From: Mobilitalea sp.
Lineage (GTDB): Bacteria > Bacillota_A > Clostridia > Lachnospirales > Lachnospiraceae
Length of the DNA: 33,048 bases
Reading direction: 5' to 3'
Assembly (NCBI GenBank): GCA_029974875.1
Contig: JARKQP010000638.1
Location: 1-33,048 of the forward strand
Position 1 is the stretch's first letter. Every line of letters starts with the position of its first letter. This document shows, piece by piece, positions 17,224 to 28,452 of this stretch. Under the pieces are notes generated by a model. That model searched no databases, was not told the origin of the DNA, and saw only the letters and a program-made list of their open reading frames with translations. Made by a program: the position numbers and the translations under genes.

Positions 17224-18111
17224 ATGTTAAAAAAATTCTTTTATTCGCAAAAAATAGCTCCTTATGTTTTTATCCTGCCATTCCTGCTGACCTTTCTGTG
17301 CTTTTGGATTGTGCCCATCGGTAACGGCGTCCTGCTGAGCTTTCAGGATGTATTGAAGGATAAATGGGTAGGTATGAAAAACTATCAGCGCTTGCTGACG
17401 GATAAGATATTCTTTAAAGCGATTTATCACAGCGTCAGGTATATGGCGGGTACCTTGCTGCTGTTGATACCATTTCCAATGCTGTTTGCCAGTTTGCTAA
17501 ACAGTAAATTAATGAAGAAACCAGGATTGTTTAAATCCATTTATTTTATTCCTGCGCTGACCTCTGTCGTGGTGGCAGGTATTATTTTCCGTCTGATGTT
17601 CGGTGAACTGGATTCATCCCTGGCGAACAGGGTGCTTACTTTTCTGGGAAAATCCCCTATTAAATGGCTTCATGGGGAGCTTACCAGCTTTTTTGCACTT
17701 CTGCTGCTTTGCTGCTGGAGATGGACGGGCGTAAATATTCTTTATTTCACGGCGGGACTCCAGAGTATCCCGACTGAGCTTTATGAAGCTGCCTCCATTG
17801 ACGGAGCCAGCGCATGGCACCAGTTTACAAGGATATCCTTTCCGCTTCTGAAGCCGACTACAATCTATGTGGTCACCATCAGTATTTATGCCGGCTTATC
17901 AATGTTTACCGAGAGCTATATGCTGTGGGCCGGCAAAAATTCTCCAAACAATGTGGGACTCACCATTGTTGGATATTTATATAGACAAGGGATTGAAAAG
18001 CGTGCCATAGGCTATGCATGTGCCGTAGGTTTGGTTCTGCTCGCCATTATCATGCTCATCAATATCATTCAGCTGATCTTAAACGGAACCTTTAAGAAGG
18101 AGGAAAGATAG
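17224..18111 (+). CDS. sugar ABC transporter permease (AraP/UgpA-type)
   Basis: First permease of the importer, about 295 residues, starting MLKKFFYSQKIAPYVFILPF. ATG 17224 was chosen because AAGGGAG lies at 17208-17214 and the first helix then sits where it does in relatives; the open frame extends upstream to 17017 but overlaps the binding-protein gene. Six or so hydrophobic helices are visible. The EAA loop that docks on the ATPase reads YEAASIDGASAWHQFTRISF. It is 1 bp from the next permease, so the two are translationally coupled. No ATPase gene lies nearby, so a shared MsmX/UgpC-type ATPase from elsewhere is expected. Confidence 0.9.
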   Translation: MLKKFFYSQKIAPYVFILPFLLTFLCFWIVPIGNGVLLSFQDVLKDKWVGMKNYQRLLTDKIFFKAIYHSVRYMAGTLLLLIPFPMLFASLLNSKLMKKPGLFKSIYFIPALTSVVVAGIIFRLMFGELDSSLANRVLTFLGKSPIKWLHGELTSFFALLLLCCWRWTGVNILYFTAGLQSIPTELYEAASIDGASAWHQFTRISFPLLKPTTIYVVTISIYAGLSMFTESYMLWAGKNSPNNVGLTIVGYLYRQGIEKRAIGYACAVGLVLLAIIMLINIIQLILNGTFKKEER

Positions 18112-18112
18112 G

Positions 18113-20510
<2,398 letters not shown>

Positions 20511-20525
20511 AAAAGTAAAAATAAT

Positions 20526-20571
20526 AACCCCGATTGTAAAATTATTAAGTTTTATAATCGGGGTTATTTCA
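20526..20571 (+). terminator. terminator of the importer-abfA operon
   Basis: A 16-bp stem pairs 20526-20541 with 20550-20565 (one G-U pair) across an 8-nt loop, followed by ATTTCATT. It starts 15 bp after abfA. It is a near-copy of the terminator at 13797, including a compensatory T-A to C-G change in the stem. Confidence 0.9.
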
Positions 20572-20702
20572 TTATACTAAAGGAATACCTGTGGCAATAA
20601 TTTGCCTATCCTTTCACTGGGCTAAGGTAAAATATTGGAAATGAAAGATAGGCTTGCGGGCCGGATTATGTTAAAATAAGAAAAAAGACTAGGAGAACGG
20701 GA

Positions 20703-22487
20703 ATGAAAGGAATAAGAAAATTTTTTGGAAGGTTTAAAATCAGGACAAAGATAATTTTATTGTACCTTACGGTGCTCCTTCTCTCTTTTCTTATGACCTT
20801 TACCATTATTTCCAAGGTAAATGAGGCGTATACCAAACGGGAAGTAGGAAATACGGGCATTCAGACGCTAAATGCCTTAAAGGGAAATTTGACCCTAGTA
20901 TTTGAAAATGTAACGCAGTTTTCCAACCTGATTTATTTTGATGATAATGTACAGGCTTCCCTTAAAAATATAAAATCAAAAAACATTAATCCTACCATCC
21001 AGCGCAGGATTACAAAAAGCTTGATCAACATGCTGTTGTCCGGTGACTATATTTCCTCCGTATTTATTTTTGATAAATACAATAACTATTATAATACCTA
21101 TAAGGTTGGACCCATCAGCGTCCATAATGAGAAGCTGGGGGATACGCAGTGGTATGCCAAGATGCAGGAGGCCAACGGAAATGGCTTCTTTATCCATAAG
21201 AGTGAGGGTATCCTGGAGTTTCCCACCAGAGGGGACAAAAACTATATCACCTACATCAAGGAAATCGGTGCCGTGAATACCTATGAGCCCTTAGCCACCC
21301 TCATGGTGACGGTAGATGAGGCTACCATCCAAGCCTATTTTGAGGAGGTAAGCTCAGTCCATGCATCCCAGTTTTTTATCGTGGACGGAGCCGGGAATTA
21401 TATTATCCCGCCTAGCCAATATGAGGAGGAATATGCAGAGTATATTGCCGGTAAAAAGATATCGGACGAAGTCTATGAAACGGTTAAAATCAAGGATTCT
21501 ACAGTAATTATGGTCGGCCAGGAGATGGGGATCGCTGACTGGAAGCTGATCGGCTCCTTCCAGCTGGACAATAGAAAGGCGCTGACCCCCTATTATACCA
21601 CGGTTATTATTCTGATCATGTGCCTGAACATCATATTCGTTTTTATCTGCTCCATGGCGCTGACAAGGTTTATTTTTACGCCTCTGGCAAAGCTGGAAAA
21701 GCATATGAAAATGGTAGAAGAGGGAGAATTTATTCCGGTAAAGCTGGATGGGGACCAAAATGAAATCAACAGCTTGAAAAAGGTTTTCAATCATATGACA
21801 AGATCGATCCAAAATCTGATAGAGGAGGTCAAGGCTGAAGAAAAAATTATTGCAAAGGGAGAGCTGGATTTAATTCAGGCGCAGATTAATCCACATTTTC
21901 TCTATAATACGCTGGATGCGGTATCCGCCCTGGCGCTGATGAAGGACAATGAAAATTGCTTTAAGATGACGCAGGCGCTGGGAAGCTTTTATCGGAACAG
22001 CCTCAATAGCGGCATGGATTTTGTCACTATTTCTGAGGAAATCCAGTGTATCCGGAGCTATATCACCATTCTAAATATCCGCTATGATGATAAAATTAAG
22101 GTGAAATACGAAGTGGAGGAGCATTTGCTGAAGCATAAAATCTTAAAGCTTCTTCTCCAGCCCTTGATTGAAAATGCGGTACACCATGGAATCAAGGGGA
22201 ATAACGGGGCAGGGAATATTTTAATAAAAATATTTGAGGATGAGGAAGAGATTATTCTGATTGTGTCAGATGATGGGGTAGGAATGACGGAAGAGCGGGC
22301 CAGGGCCATTATGGACGAAAAGAGCGTTACAGGAAAACCAGGCTTTGGAATATATAGCCTGAAGCAAAGAATTACCTTGTACTACGGCATCCCAAATCCC
22401 ATTATGATCCATAGCGAGGTAGAAGGGGGCTGTGAGATAACGGTAAGAGTAAAGAAGATAGAAGAGGGTGAAACAATTGAGCATTAA
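20703..22487 (+). CDS. YesM-type sensor histidine kinase
   Basis: Membrane sensor kinase of 594 residues. Helices at about residues 16-38 and 299-322 flank a roughly 260-residue extracellular Cache-like sensor. A HAMP region follows (about 320-375), then QAQINPHFLYNTLDAVSAL with phospho-acceptor His398, and an ATPase domain with PLIENAVHHG, SDDGVGM and GFGIYSLKQRI. AGGAG lies 9 bp before the start. The end overlaps the response-regulator gene, so the two form one unit. The pair precedes a second sugar importer, whose expression it probably controls in response to an external sugar. By sequence it is a different protein from the kinase at 1086, with little identity outside the conserved motifs. 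Confidence 0.93.
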   Translation: MKGIRKFFGRFKIRTKIILLYLTVLLLSFLMTFTIISKVNEAYTKREVGNTGIQTLNALKGNLTLVFENVTQFSNLIYFDDNVQASLKNIKSKNINPTIQRRITKSLINMLLSGDYISSVFIFDKYNNYYNTYKVGPISVHNEKLGDTQWYAKMQEANGNGFFIHKSEGILEFPTRGDKNYITYIKEIGAVNTYEPLATLMVTVDEATIQAYFEEVSSVHASQFFIVDGAGNYIIPPSQYEEEYAEYIAGKKISDEVYETVKIKDSTVIMVGQEMGIADWKLIGSFQLDNRKALTPYYTTVIILIMCLNIIFVFICSMALTRFIFTPLAKLEKHMKMVEEGEFIPVKLDGDQNEINSLKKVFNHMTRSIQNLIEEVKAEEKIIAKGELDLIQAQINPHFLYNTLDAVSALALMKDNENCFKMTQALGSFYRNSLNSGMDFVTISEEIQCIRSYITILNIRYDDKIKVKYEVEEHLLKHKILKLLLQPLIENAVHHGIKGNNGAGNILIKIFEDEEEIILIVSDDGVGMTEERARAIMDEKSVTGKPGFGIYSLKQRITLYYGIPNPIMIHSEVEGGCEITVRVKKIEEGETIEH

Positions 22488-24042
22488 AGTATTGCTGGTA
22501 GATGATGAGAAGCTGGAGAGGGTATTAATCCGGAATGGCTTTGACTGGGAAGGAAATGGGTTTGAAATCATAGGGGAGGCAGGCTCCGGTGAGGAAGCAA
22601 TGGAATACATGCTGCACCGCAGGCCCCAAATCGTACTTACGGATATTAGTATGCCCCACATGGACGGCTTGGAGCTGTCAGAGAAAATTCTCAGGGCTGA
22701 TCCAAGCTGCCATATTATTATCGTGACCGGATACCGGGAATTTGATTATGCAAGAAGAGCCGTAAAGATAGGAGTGGAGGACTTTCTGCTAAAGCCTGTC
22801 AATGTCAGTGAAATTGCGGAGCTGGCAGGCAGGCTAAAGGAAAAGATCAGGCAGGAGGAAAAACAGGTAAAAGCGGTTGAAGAGCTAAAGGCCAGCGTAT
22901 TGGCCGACCAGGACATTGTGATGGAGAGCTTTTTCCAGCGTCTGGTAGAATGCCATATCCCGGAGGAGGAGGCAAGGCGCAAGCTGATGCTTTATAACTG
23001 TGAAAACCTGCTGCAAGGGTGTATCTGCCTGAATATTAAGCTGAAGGAGGCCGAAGGGGAAAGAATCTCCAAAAAGCACAAGAAGGTCATTGACCTGATT
23101 AAAGGCCAAAATTACGAGAACGCTATTTGCTTTACCCACTATATGCAAAATATTTTGCTTTATTTTACCGGTTCCGGTTATGAAAAGGTAAAGAGTGCTG
23201 CAAAAGCCTTGCATGAAGCCCTTGGCAGTCGTCTCGGAGTGGCCGCCACCATCGGAATTAGTGAATGGAATGAGGGCTTTGCGGGAATTGCCAATGCTTT
23301 TGAGGAGTCACAGAAAGCCCTTAGTGCCTCCGTCTTTCTTGGCAGAAACCGTTGTGTTACCTATAAAGAATACGAAGAGGTCATGAAGCAGAATAAAAAT
23401 AATAATGAAATTGACTGGGAGGACTTTCTGTTTGCTGTCCATAACTGCCTGGTGGATAAGGTGGAGGACTATATTAAGGAATATGTGGATTTAATCAGGA
23501 GTGCAGGAGTGACGGATATTGAATATCTGCGCCTGATGACGATGAATCTTCTGACAAGGGCGGGCACTACACTGAATAAATACGGCATGGGCCTTTCCCG
23601 GCTTATGGGGGAAGAGAATCTTTATAAAGAAGTGAGGCGCATTAGCACCGTAGATGAAATTACCAGCTATTTAGAAAAGGTAATGAATATTATTATGGAA
23701 TATCATGAGGGCAGGAAGCTAAAGCAGGGAAATAAGGTAGTGGAGGAGGCGGCAGCCTATATCCAGGAGAACCTGTTTAATCCGGAGCTGTCCCTGCGCC
23801 TGGTTGCAGCTAACATTTACTCTAATGAAAGCTATTTAAGCAGGGTATTTAAAAAGGAAAAAGGAATCAGCCTGATTGAATATATTTTGAAAAAGCGGAT
23901 TGACGAGAGTATACGCCTGTTGGATACAACGGATTTAAAGGTATATGAAATAGCAGAAAAAATAGGATTCCGGGATTCCCATTATTTTAGTATCTGCTTT
24001 AAAAAGCTGACGGGGTTTACGGTGAAAGAGTTTAAAAGGTAA
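22477..24042 (+). CDS. YesN/AraC-type response regulator
   Basis: Transcription factor of about 521 residues. The receiver domain (1-120) begins SIKVLLVDDEKLERV and has the phospho-acceptor Asp56 in VLTDISMPHMDG and the conserved Lys in FLLKPVN. A poorly conserved central region follows (about 130-410), then a C-terminal AraC-type double helix-turn-helix (about 420-521) ending IAEKIGFRDSHYFSICFKKLTGFTVKEFKR-like residues. TTG 22477 was chosen as start: GAGGG is 8 nt upstream and the protein then begins at the receiver domain. GTG 22468 is in frame but has the Shine-Dalgarno sequence directly against it. The start overlaps the kinase stop, giving translational coupling. It probably activates the importer operon at 24425. 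Confidence 0.92.
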   Translation: MSIKVLLVDDEKLERVLIRNGFDWEGNGFEIIGEAGSGEEAMEYMLHRRPQIVLTDISMPHMDGLELSEKILRADPSCHIIIVTGYREFDYARRAVKIGVEDFLLKPVNVSEIAELAGRLKEKIRQEEKQVKAVEELKASVLADQDIVMESFFQRLVECHIPEEEARRKLMLYNCENLLQGCICLNIKLKEAEGERISKKHKKVIDLIKGQNYENAICFTHYMQNILLYFTGSGYEKVKSAAKALHEALGSRLGVAATIGISEWNEGFAGIANAFEESQKALSASVFLGRNRCVTYKEYEEVMKQNKNNNEIDWEDFLFAVHNCLVDKVEDYIKEYVDLIRSAGVTDIEYLRLMTMNLLTRAGTTLNKYGMGLSRLMGEENLYKEVRRISTVDEITSYLEKVMNIIMEYHEGRKLKQGNKVVEEAAAYIQENLFNPELSLRLVAANIYSNESYLSRVFKKEKGISLIEYILKKRIDESIRLLDTTDLKVYEIAEKIGFRDSHYFSICFKKLTGFTVKEFKR

Positions 24043-24084
24043 AAATATTAGGATGATGTCAAACGGCATATCAGCAGATCAAGT

Positions 24085-24230
24085 AAAATATCAAGTAAAT
24101 TATCAAATTAAATATTAAGTGAAATATCAAACGAAATATCAAATGAAATATCAAGTGAAATATCAAACGAAATATCAAATGAAATATCAAGTGAAATATC
24201 AAGTGAAAATATCAAGTGAAAATATTAAGT
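24085..24230 (+). repeat. 12-bp tandem repeat array (GAAATATCAARY)
   Basis: Ten units in exact 12-bp register run from 24085 to 24204, followed by two 13-bp units to 24230. The consensus is GAAATATCAA followed by AC, AT or GT. A 36-bp block of three units (24121-24156) is repeated identically at 24157-24192, pointing to recent slippage or duplication. It is non-coding: frames through it hit TAA in the ATTAAGT variants. It lies between the response regulator and the promoter of the second importer. Confidence 0.92.
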
Positions 24231-24263
24231 AAAAATAGTTACCTTTCACAGCAAAATATTAAA

Positions 24264-24292
24264 TTGAGTATCCGGTAAAACTTCAGTATACT
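24264..24292 (+). promoter_or_regulatory. promoter of the second importer
   Basis: -35 TTGAGT (24264-24269) and -10 TATACT (24287-24292) are separated by exactly 17 bp. The tandem repeat array ends 33 bp upstream, in the position where an activator would bind. Confidence 0.65.
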
Positions 24293-24306
24293 GATTTTAA
24301 CATAAA

Positions 24307-24375
24307 CGCATGCGATGTTAAAGAAGTGTAAAGTGTTAAAAAGTTAAAGATATTAAAGGTAGTAAAGACCTTTAA
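24307..24375 (+). promoter_or_regulatory. leader palindrome and hairpin of the second importer
   Basis: A perfect 8-bp palindrome CGCATGCG lies at 24307-24314, just after the predicted start of transcription, and could be an operator. Further on, TTAAAGGT (24353-24360) pairs with ACCTTTAA (24368-24375) across 7 nt. No U-run follows. Confidence 0.35.
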
Positions 24376-24424
24376 GGAGCAAGAAGGTTCATAAATCAAT
24401 TAGGATACACGAGGAGGATATAAA

Positions 24425-25789
24425 ATGAAAAATAAAGTTGTGAAAAGGATACTATCTGCAGTTCTGGCAGCAGCCCTGGTTGTAAGCCTGGCAGCTTGCG
24501 GGAACAGTGGGAAGACGGAGGATACAAAGACCGACGGTACCTCGAATAATACAACGGATACAGATAATGGGTCCAAAGAACCCTCCACTGATGAAAAAAT
24601 CACATTGAACGTATGGCATCAATGGTCCAATGATACCAATGAGCTTAAAAAATTATATGATGCGGCTGCAGGGGAGTACATGAAGCAGAATCCAAATATC
24701 ATAATCAATACCCAGACCCTGGATACGGAGGCTTATAAGACAAAGATCTCAGCAGAATTTACAGGAACCGCTTCCGGCATTGATGTATTCTATTACTGGG
24801 GAGCCGGAACAGCGAAAAAGCTGGTGAATGCGGATAAATTATTGCCTTTAGATGATTACATGACAGATGAGATAAAAGCAAAATTATTGCCGGGTTCCAC
24901 AGGTGCATTTATCTATGACGGAAAGACCTATTCCCTCCCGTCCTTTTCCTGGTATATGACCCTGTTCTGCAACCAGGAATTATTTGACCAGGCAGGAGCA
25001 GCCCTTCCTACAACCTATGACGAAATGTTGGCAGCGAGCCAGAAATTAAGCCAGTTAGACGGTGTTACACCAATCGCAGCAGGAGCGAAGGATGGCTGGA
25101 ATGCAGCATTTGTGTATCAGGCATTGGCAATGAGGGAAGTTGGGGCAGAAAATGTCAATAAGATGTTAAAGGGAGAAATTCCATTCGGGGAAGACGGCGG
25201 CTATAAGACAGCAGCTGAAAAGGTATTGGAGCTATACAAGGCAGGAGCCTTTGGAAAGAACCCGCTGGAATCAGGAAATGATGATGCAAACTCAGCATTT
25301 ATTACAGGAAAAGCGGCAATGCGTATTATGGGAAGCTGGTTCGCAAACCAGGTATATACAGACGATACTGCTACAGTAAATCCGGAGAAGGTAGTCGCAT
25401 TAAAAATTCCTATGATTACGGGAAAAGGCAATGAAAGTGATTACTGCGGAGGCTTTATTGAATCCTTCTGGGTAAATAAGAATACCAAATATGCGGACGA
25501 AGCAGCTAAATTTGCAATCTATATCAATGAGCAGATGGGAAAAGCAGCATACGAAACAGGAACAGGCTTCTGCGGCTGGAATGTAGATCTGGATGAGAGT
25601 AAATTAAATCCCTTGTTTGTTCAAATCAAGGATTTGGTAGGCGCAGGACAGACCAGCGTTCTTGCCTGGGATACTTCCTTAGACGCAAATCCGGCAACCA
25701 TCCACAATGAACAAGTACAGACCTTATTTGCACCGGATGCAGACGTAGATGCATTTATTGGGGAGCATGAAGCGGCAATTAACCAGTAA
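24425..25789 (+). CDS. sugar ABC transporter solute-binding lipoprotein
   Basis: Extracellular receptor of a CUT1-type importer, 454 residues. Lipoprotein signal with lipobox LAAC (Cys25), an acidic Ser/Thr/Asp-rich tether to about residue 55, then an SBP_bac_1-type fold (ITLNVWHQWSNDTNELKKLYDAA, DVFYYWGAGTAKKLV, TYSLPSFSWYMTLFCNQELF and AAMRIMGSWFANQV). The start has GAGGAGG upstream. Aromatic residues such as those in WHQW and YYWG are consistent with sugar binding. It is followed by two permease genes and preceded by a two-component pair. The substrate cannot be read; it differs clearly from the lipoprotein at 15693, so a different oligosaccharide is likely. Confidence 0.9.
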   Translation: MKNKVVKRILSAVLAAALVVSLAACGNSGKTEDTKTDGTSNNTTDTDNGSKEPSTDEKITLNVWHQWSNDTNELKKLYDAAAGEYMKQNPNIIINTQTLDTEAYKTKISAEFTGTASGIDVFYYWGAGTAKKLVNADKLLPLDDYMTDEIKAKLLPGSTGAFIYDGKTYSLPSFSWYMTLFCNQELFDQAGAALPTTYDEMLAASQKLSQLDGVTPIAAGAKDGWNAAFVYQALAMREVGAENVNKMLKGEIPFGEDGGYKTAAEKVLELYKAGAFGKNPLESGNDDANSAFITGKAAMRIMGSWFANQVYTDDTATVNPEKVVALKIPMITGKGNESDYCGGFIESFWVNKNTKYADEAAKFAIYINEQMGKAAYETGTGFCGWNVDLDESKLNPLFVQIKDLVGAGQTSVLAWDTSLDANPATIHNEQVQTLFAPDADVDAFIGEHEAAINQ

Positions 25790-25820
25790 ATAATTTCTTA
25801 GGGCAATTTTTATACAGGGG

Positions 25821-25850
25821 GAGGTTGTCACGGCTGTGGCAATCTCTTTT
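25821..25850 (+). terminator. attenuating hairpin between binding protein and permease
   Basis: An 11-bp stem pairs 25821-25831 with 25836-25846 (two G-U pairs), tetraloop GGCT, followed by TTTTCCTTTT. It sits in the 168-bp gap between the lipoprotein and the first permease, so partial termination would give more binding protein than permease. Confidence 0.65.
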
Positions 25851-25957
25851 CCTTTTGCAAGACAGTTAAGGATGGGAGCGCTAAAAATCAGATTCAGGTA
25901 AGTGGAGGAATAAGACGTTCAGCGCCCGGATCCAAGGTAGTTAAAGGAGGATTTTAA

Positions 25958-26851
25958 ATGGATAAAATGTTGGGCAAAAAAAGCTATATTGCAGTATTTG
26001 TTTTGCCGGCACTCTTGATATTCGTAAGCTTTGTGATGATTCCGCTTTTGATCAGCGGAACCTACAGCCTGTTTGAGTATGACGGAATTGGCAAGATGAG
26101 GTTTCTGGGTCTCCAAAACTACATCGATATGTTTACAACAGACCGTTATTTCCCAAAGGCTGTGGTTAACTCCATTGTCCTGGTGGTTGCTTCCCTTTTT
26201 ATACAGCTTCCGGTCTCCCTGGTCCTGGCACTGGTCCTGGCACATGGCGTAAAAGGTGAAAAGTTTTTCCGCACGGTCTATTTTGTGCCGGTGGTCATTT
26301 CAAGCATGGTAATCGGGCAGCTGTGGATGAAAATATTCCACAGTGAATATGGGCTGCTAAATATTTTAATCAGTGCAATTACAGGGAGTACCTTTGACTA
26401 TTCCTGGCTATCCAATTCAAAAACAGCCTTTCTGTCTACGGTTATCCCGGCGGTCTGGCAGTATATAGGCTATCATATGCTTATTTTCTATGCGGGAATC
26501 AAGTCGATTTCCACGGAGTACTATGAGGCGGCGCAAATTGACGGAGCTACAAAGTGGCAGACCAACATGAAAATCACCCTGCCGCTGCTGACGCCGGTCA
26601 TTAAAACCTGTGTTATCTTTTCCATCACAGGCTCCCTGCGGGCCTTCGATCTGATTTATGTTATGACGGGAGGAGGGCCAAATCACGCCAGTGAGGTTCC
26701 GGCCACCTTGATGTATAACAATCTGTTCCGGAGGGGCTTATATGGGTATGGAAGTGCGCAGGCTTTTTTCATCGTGATTGAGTGTTTGTTATTTACATTC
26801 ATTATCAGCCGTATTTTCAGAAAATCAGAAGAGAATGCATCTGCAATATAA
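25958..26851 (+). CDS. sugar ABC transporter permease (UgpA/MalF-type)
   Basis: Membrane permease of 297 residues, starting MDKMLGKKSYIAVFVLPALL after AAAGGAGG. It has about six hydrophobic helices. The EAA loop reads YEAAQIDGATKWQTNMKITL, and MTGGGPNHASEV is a motif common in this class before the last helices. It works with the 26863 permease and the lipoprotein at 24425. No ATPase gene is adjacent. Confidence 0.92.
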   Translation: MDKMLGKKSYIAVFVLPALLIFVSFVMIPLLISGTYSLFEYDGIGKMRFLGLQNYIDMFTTDRYFPKAVVNSIVLVVASLFIQLPVSLVLALVLAHGVKGEKFFRTVYFVPVVISSMVIGQLWMKIFHSEYGLLNILISAITGSTFDYSWLSNSKTAFLSTVIPAVWQYIGYHMLIFYAGIKSISTEYYEAAQIDGATKWQTNMKITLPLLTPVIKTCVIFSITGSLRAFDLIYVMTGGGPNHASEVPATLMYNNLFRRGLYGYGSAQAFFIVIECLLFTFIISRIFRKSEENASAI

Positions 26852-26862
26852 AGGGGGAAAAC

Positions 26863-27693
26863 ATGAACAGCAAAAAAACAGCAAAAAGCTTTAAGATGAT
26901 TATTTTGTCTTTCATAGCGGCTACACAGATTTTCCCTTTGTACTGGCTGATTACCTTTTCTTTAAAAAGCAATGCAGAGATATTTGGGGAAAATGTAATC
27001 GGATTACCGAAGGCCTGGCGCTTTGTCAATTACAGCACGGCTTTGACGGACGGAGGAATTTTAAGATATTTCTTAAATTCCGTATTTTACTCTGCAGCTA
27101 CAGTGGCTGTAGTGGCTATTATTACAGCAATGGCGGCCTATGCCATTGCCAGGATGAAGTGGAAGCTTAAGGCTGCCGCCTTTGGTATTTTTTCTATCGG
27201 GATTATGATCCCGTCACAGGCAGCACTGCTCCCCCTCTTCCAGACCATGGATAAGCTGGGCTTAAAGGGAGGCTACTTAGGGCTTTTAATTCCCTATATC
27301 GCCTTTGGAATCCCGATGAGTGTTATGATACTGACCGGTTTTTATAAGGGAATCCCAAAGGAAATGGAGGAAGCGGCCTATATGGATGGCTGCGGGATCT
27401 TCCGGTGCTTTCTTGCCATTATGCTTCCCATGGTAAGGCCGGCAGTCGCGACGGCCTCCATCTTCACCTTCCTTGGAACCTGGAATGAGCTGATGTTTGC
27501 GAATACCTTGGTAGACAGTGCCGATTACCGCACGCTTCCCGTAGGAATTATGTCCTTTGCAGGGCAATACTCCACAGACTGGGGCTTGATCGGTGCGGGT
27601 ATGGTCATTGCCACCCTGCCGACTATTTTGATCTATTTCCTGCTAAGCAACCAGGTGCAGGAAAGCCTGGTGGCGGGAGCCGTAAAGGGCTAG
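26863..27693 (+). CDS. sugar ABC transporter permease (UgpE/MalG-type)
   Basis: Second permease, about 276 residues. ATG 26863 was chosen because GGGGG is 6 nt upstream and the gene then begins 11 bp after the previous stop; the frame is open back to 26782, but that would overlap the previous gene and add a non-conserved N-terminus. The EAA loop reads EEAAYMDGCGIFRCFLAIML and the C-terminus ends ESLVAGAVKG, the family signature. It closes the second importer operon. No convincing U-tract terminator was seen directly after it. Confidence 0.92.
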   Translation: MNSKKTAKSFKMIILSFIAATQIFPLYWLITFSLKSNAEIFGENVIGLPKAWRFVNYSTALTDGGILRYFLNSVFYSAATVAVVAIITAMAAYAIARMKWKLKAAAFGIFSIGIMIPSQAALLPLFQTMDKLGLKGGYLGLLIPYIAFGIPMSVMILTGFYKGIPKEMEEAAYMDGCGIFRCFLAIMLPMVRPAVATASIFTFLGTWNELMFANTLVDSADYRTLPVGIMSFAGQYSTDWGLIGAGMVIATLPTILIYFLLSNQVQESLVAGAVKG

Positions 27694-27862
27694 GTGTGCC
27701 TGGATTAAAGTCTATGCCTGGAAAGTGAAACATAGGTCTATATATGCGCTTTCGGCTCCGAGGACAGGGGCATTGAGTGTGATCTGCCTAAATCTAATGA
27801 TTTTTATGATTGTCACTAGTATAACCAGTTTAACCAGTGGATCACAACAGGTTCAAGTGTTT

Positions 27863-27925
27863 TTGAAAATAAACATGGTACTTTGGAGAGCCTTAGTGTA
27901 AAATAGAGATACTAACACTCACGGG
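27863..27925 (+). repeat. second copy of the lacI upstream segment
   Basis: Nearly the same sequence as 13898-13963: it shares ATGGTACTTTGGAGAGCCTT and GTGTAAAATAGAGAT, with a handful of transitions. Here no lacI gene follows; instead the sequence switches directly into a GH51 gene end. Confidence 0.75.
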
Positions 27926-27927
27926 GA

Positions 27928-27999
27928 GGACTGGAAAATGGTATTTTTAGAACCGATTTGCACCCTGTCTCCTGGAATGTGATCCGGTTTAAGAAGTAA
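27928..27999 (+). pseudogene. relic of a GH51 arabinofuranosidase 3' end
   Basis: Translating from 27931 gives LENGIFRTDLH, then [11 protein letters not shown] and TAA at 27997-27999. The end of abfA in this window reads [11 protein letters not shown], then [11 protein letters not shown], two more residues and stop. The match of about 22 residues at a gene end, differing by conservative changes, shows a remnant of a paralogous GH51 gene. Everything upstream is missing and is replaced by the lacI-type upstream segment. It has no plausible function as a protein. Confidence 0.85.
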
Positions 28000-28042
28000 A
28001 GTTAAATGAATGATCTGAGCAGAAAGTTTACCAATCTATGAG

Positions 28043-28120
28043 AACTCCTGCTGCGATATTGCGTTTTATAGGATGGCTTTATATAAGCTGCCTAAAAAGC
28101 CATCGCAGCAGGAGTTTTCT
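28043..28120. terminator. large hairpin with one interrupted arm
   Basis: The right arm 28096-28116 pairs perfectly with a left arm that is split: 28043-28057 and 28075-28080, with an intervening segment of about 17 nt. The last pairs are followed by TTTTCT. It may be a terminator for the upstream operon, or a small mobile or repeated hairpin element. A 66-codon open frame over it is not credible. Confidence 0.5.
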
Positions 28121-28452
28121 GTATGATTTGAGGAGATATTGTGTTTGCAAGAATAATTTAGAAAATATCCTCTTTTTGCGTTATGGAGAAAGTATTCCTT
28201 TTTCATATGAAAAATCACTCCAATCTCATCCTAAATAATAAAGTATTTGTGCATATTCCATGATATGTATCAGGCAGTAATATGCTGTCTTTACAATATG
28301 ATTTTTATGCAATGGGAAAAATACGTTTTTTTATGCATAGTGCATATTTTCCGCACAAATGCTAATTACTTTTTGAATTAGAAGACTCCTTTTGCAACAA
28401 AGTTATATTGCAGGCATATAAGGCGGATGTTAGTATCGGATTAAGTTATATG

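Noticed and set aside
24085..24230. CRISPR array
   Set aside because: The units are 12 bp and directly adjoining with no unique spacers, and no cas gene is near.
26782..26862. N-terminal extension of the second UgpE-type permease
   Set aside because: It overlaps the preceding gene; ATG 26863 has a G-rich ribosome binding site and gives the family's usual N-terminus.
27694..27862. Terminator after the second importer operon
   Set aside because: Only weak, short pairings such as CTATG with CATAG were found and there is no U-run.
28038..28238. 66-codon forward open frame
   Set aside because: It runs through the interrupted hairpin, has no ribosome binding site and resembles no family; most likely chance.
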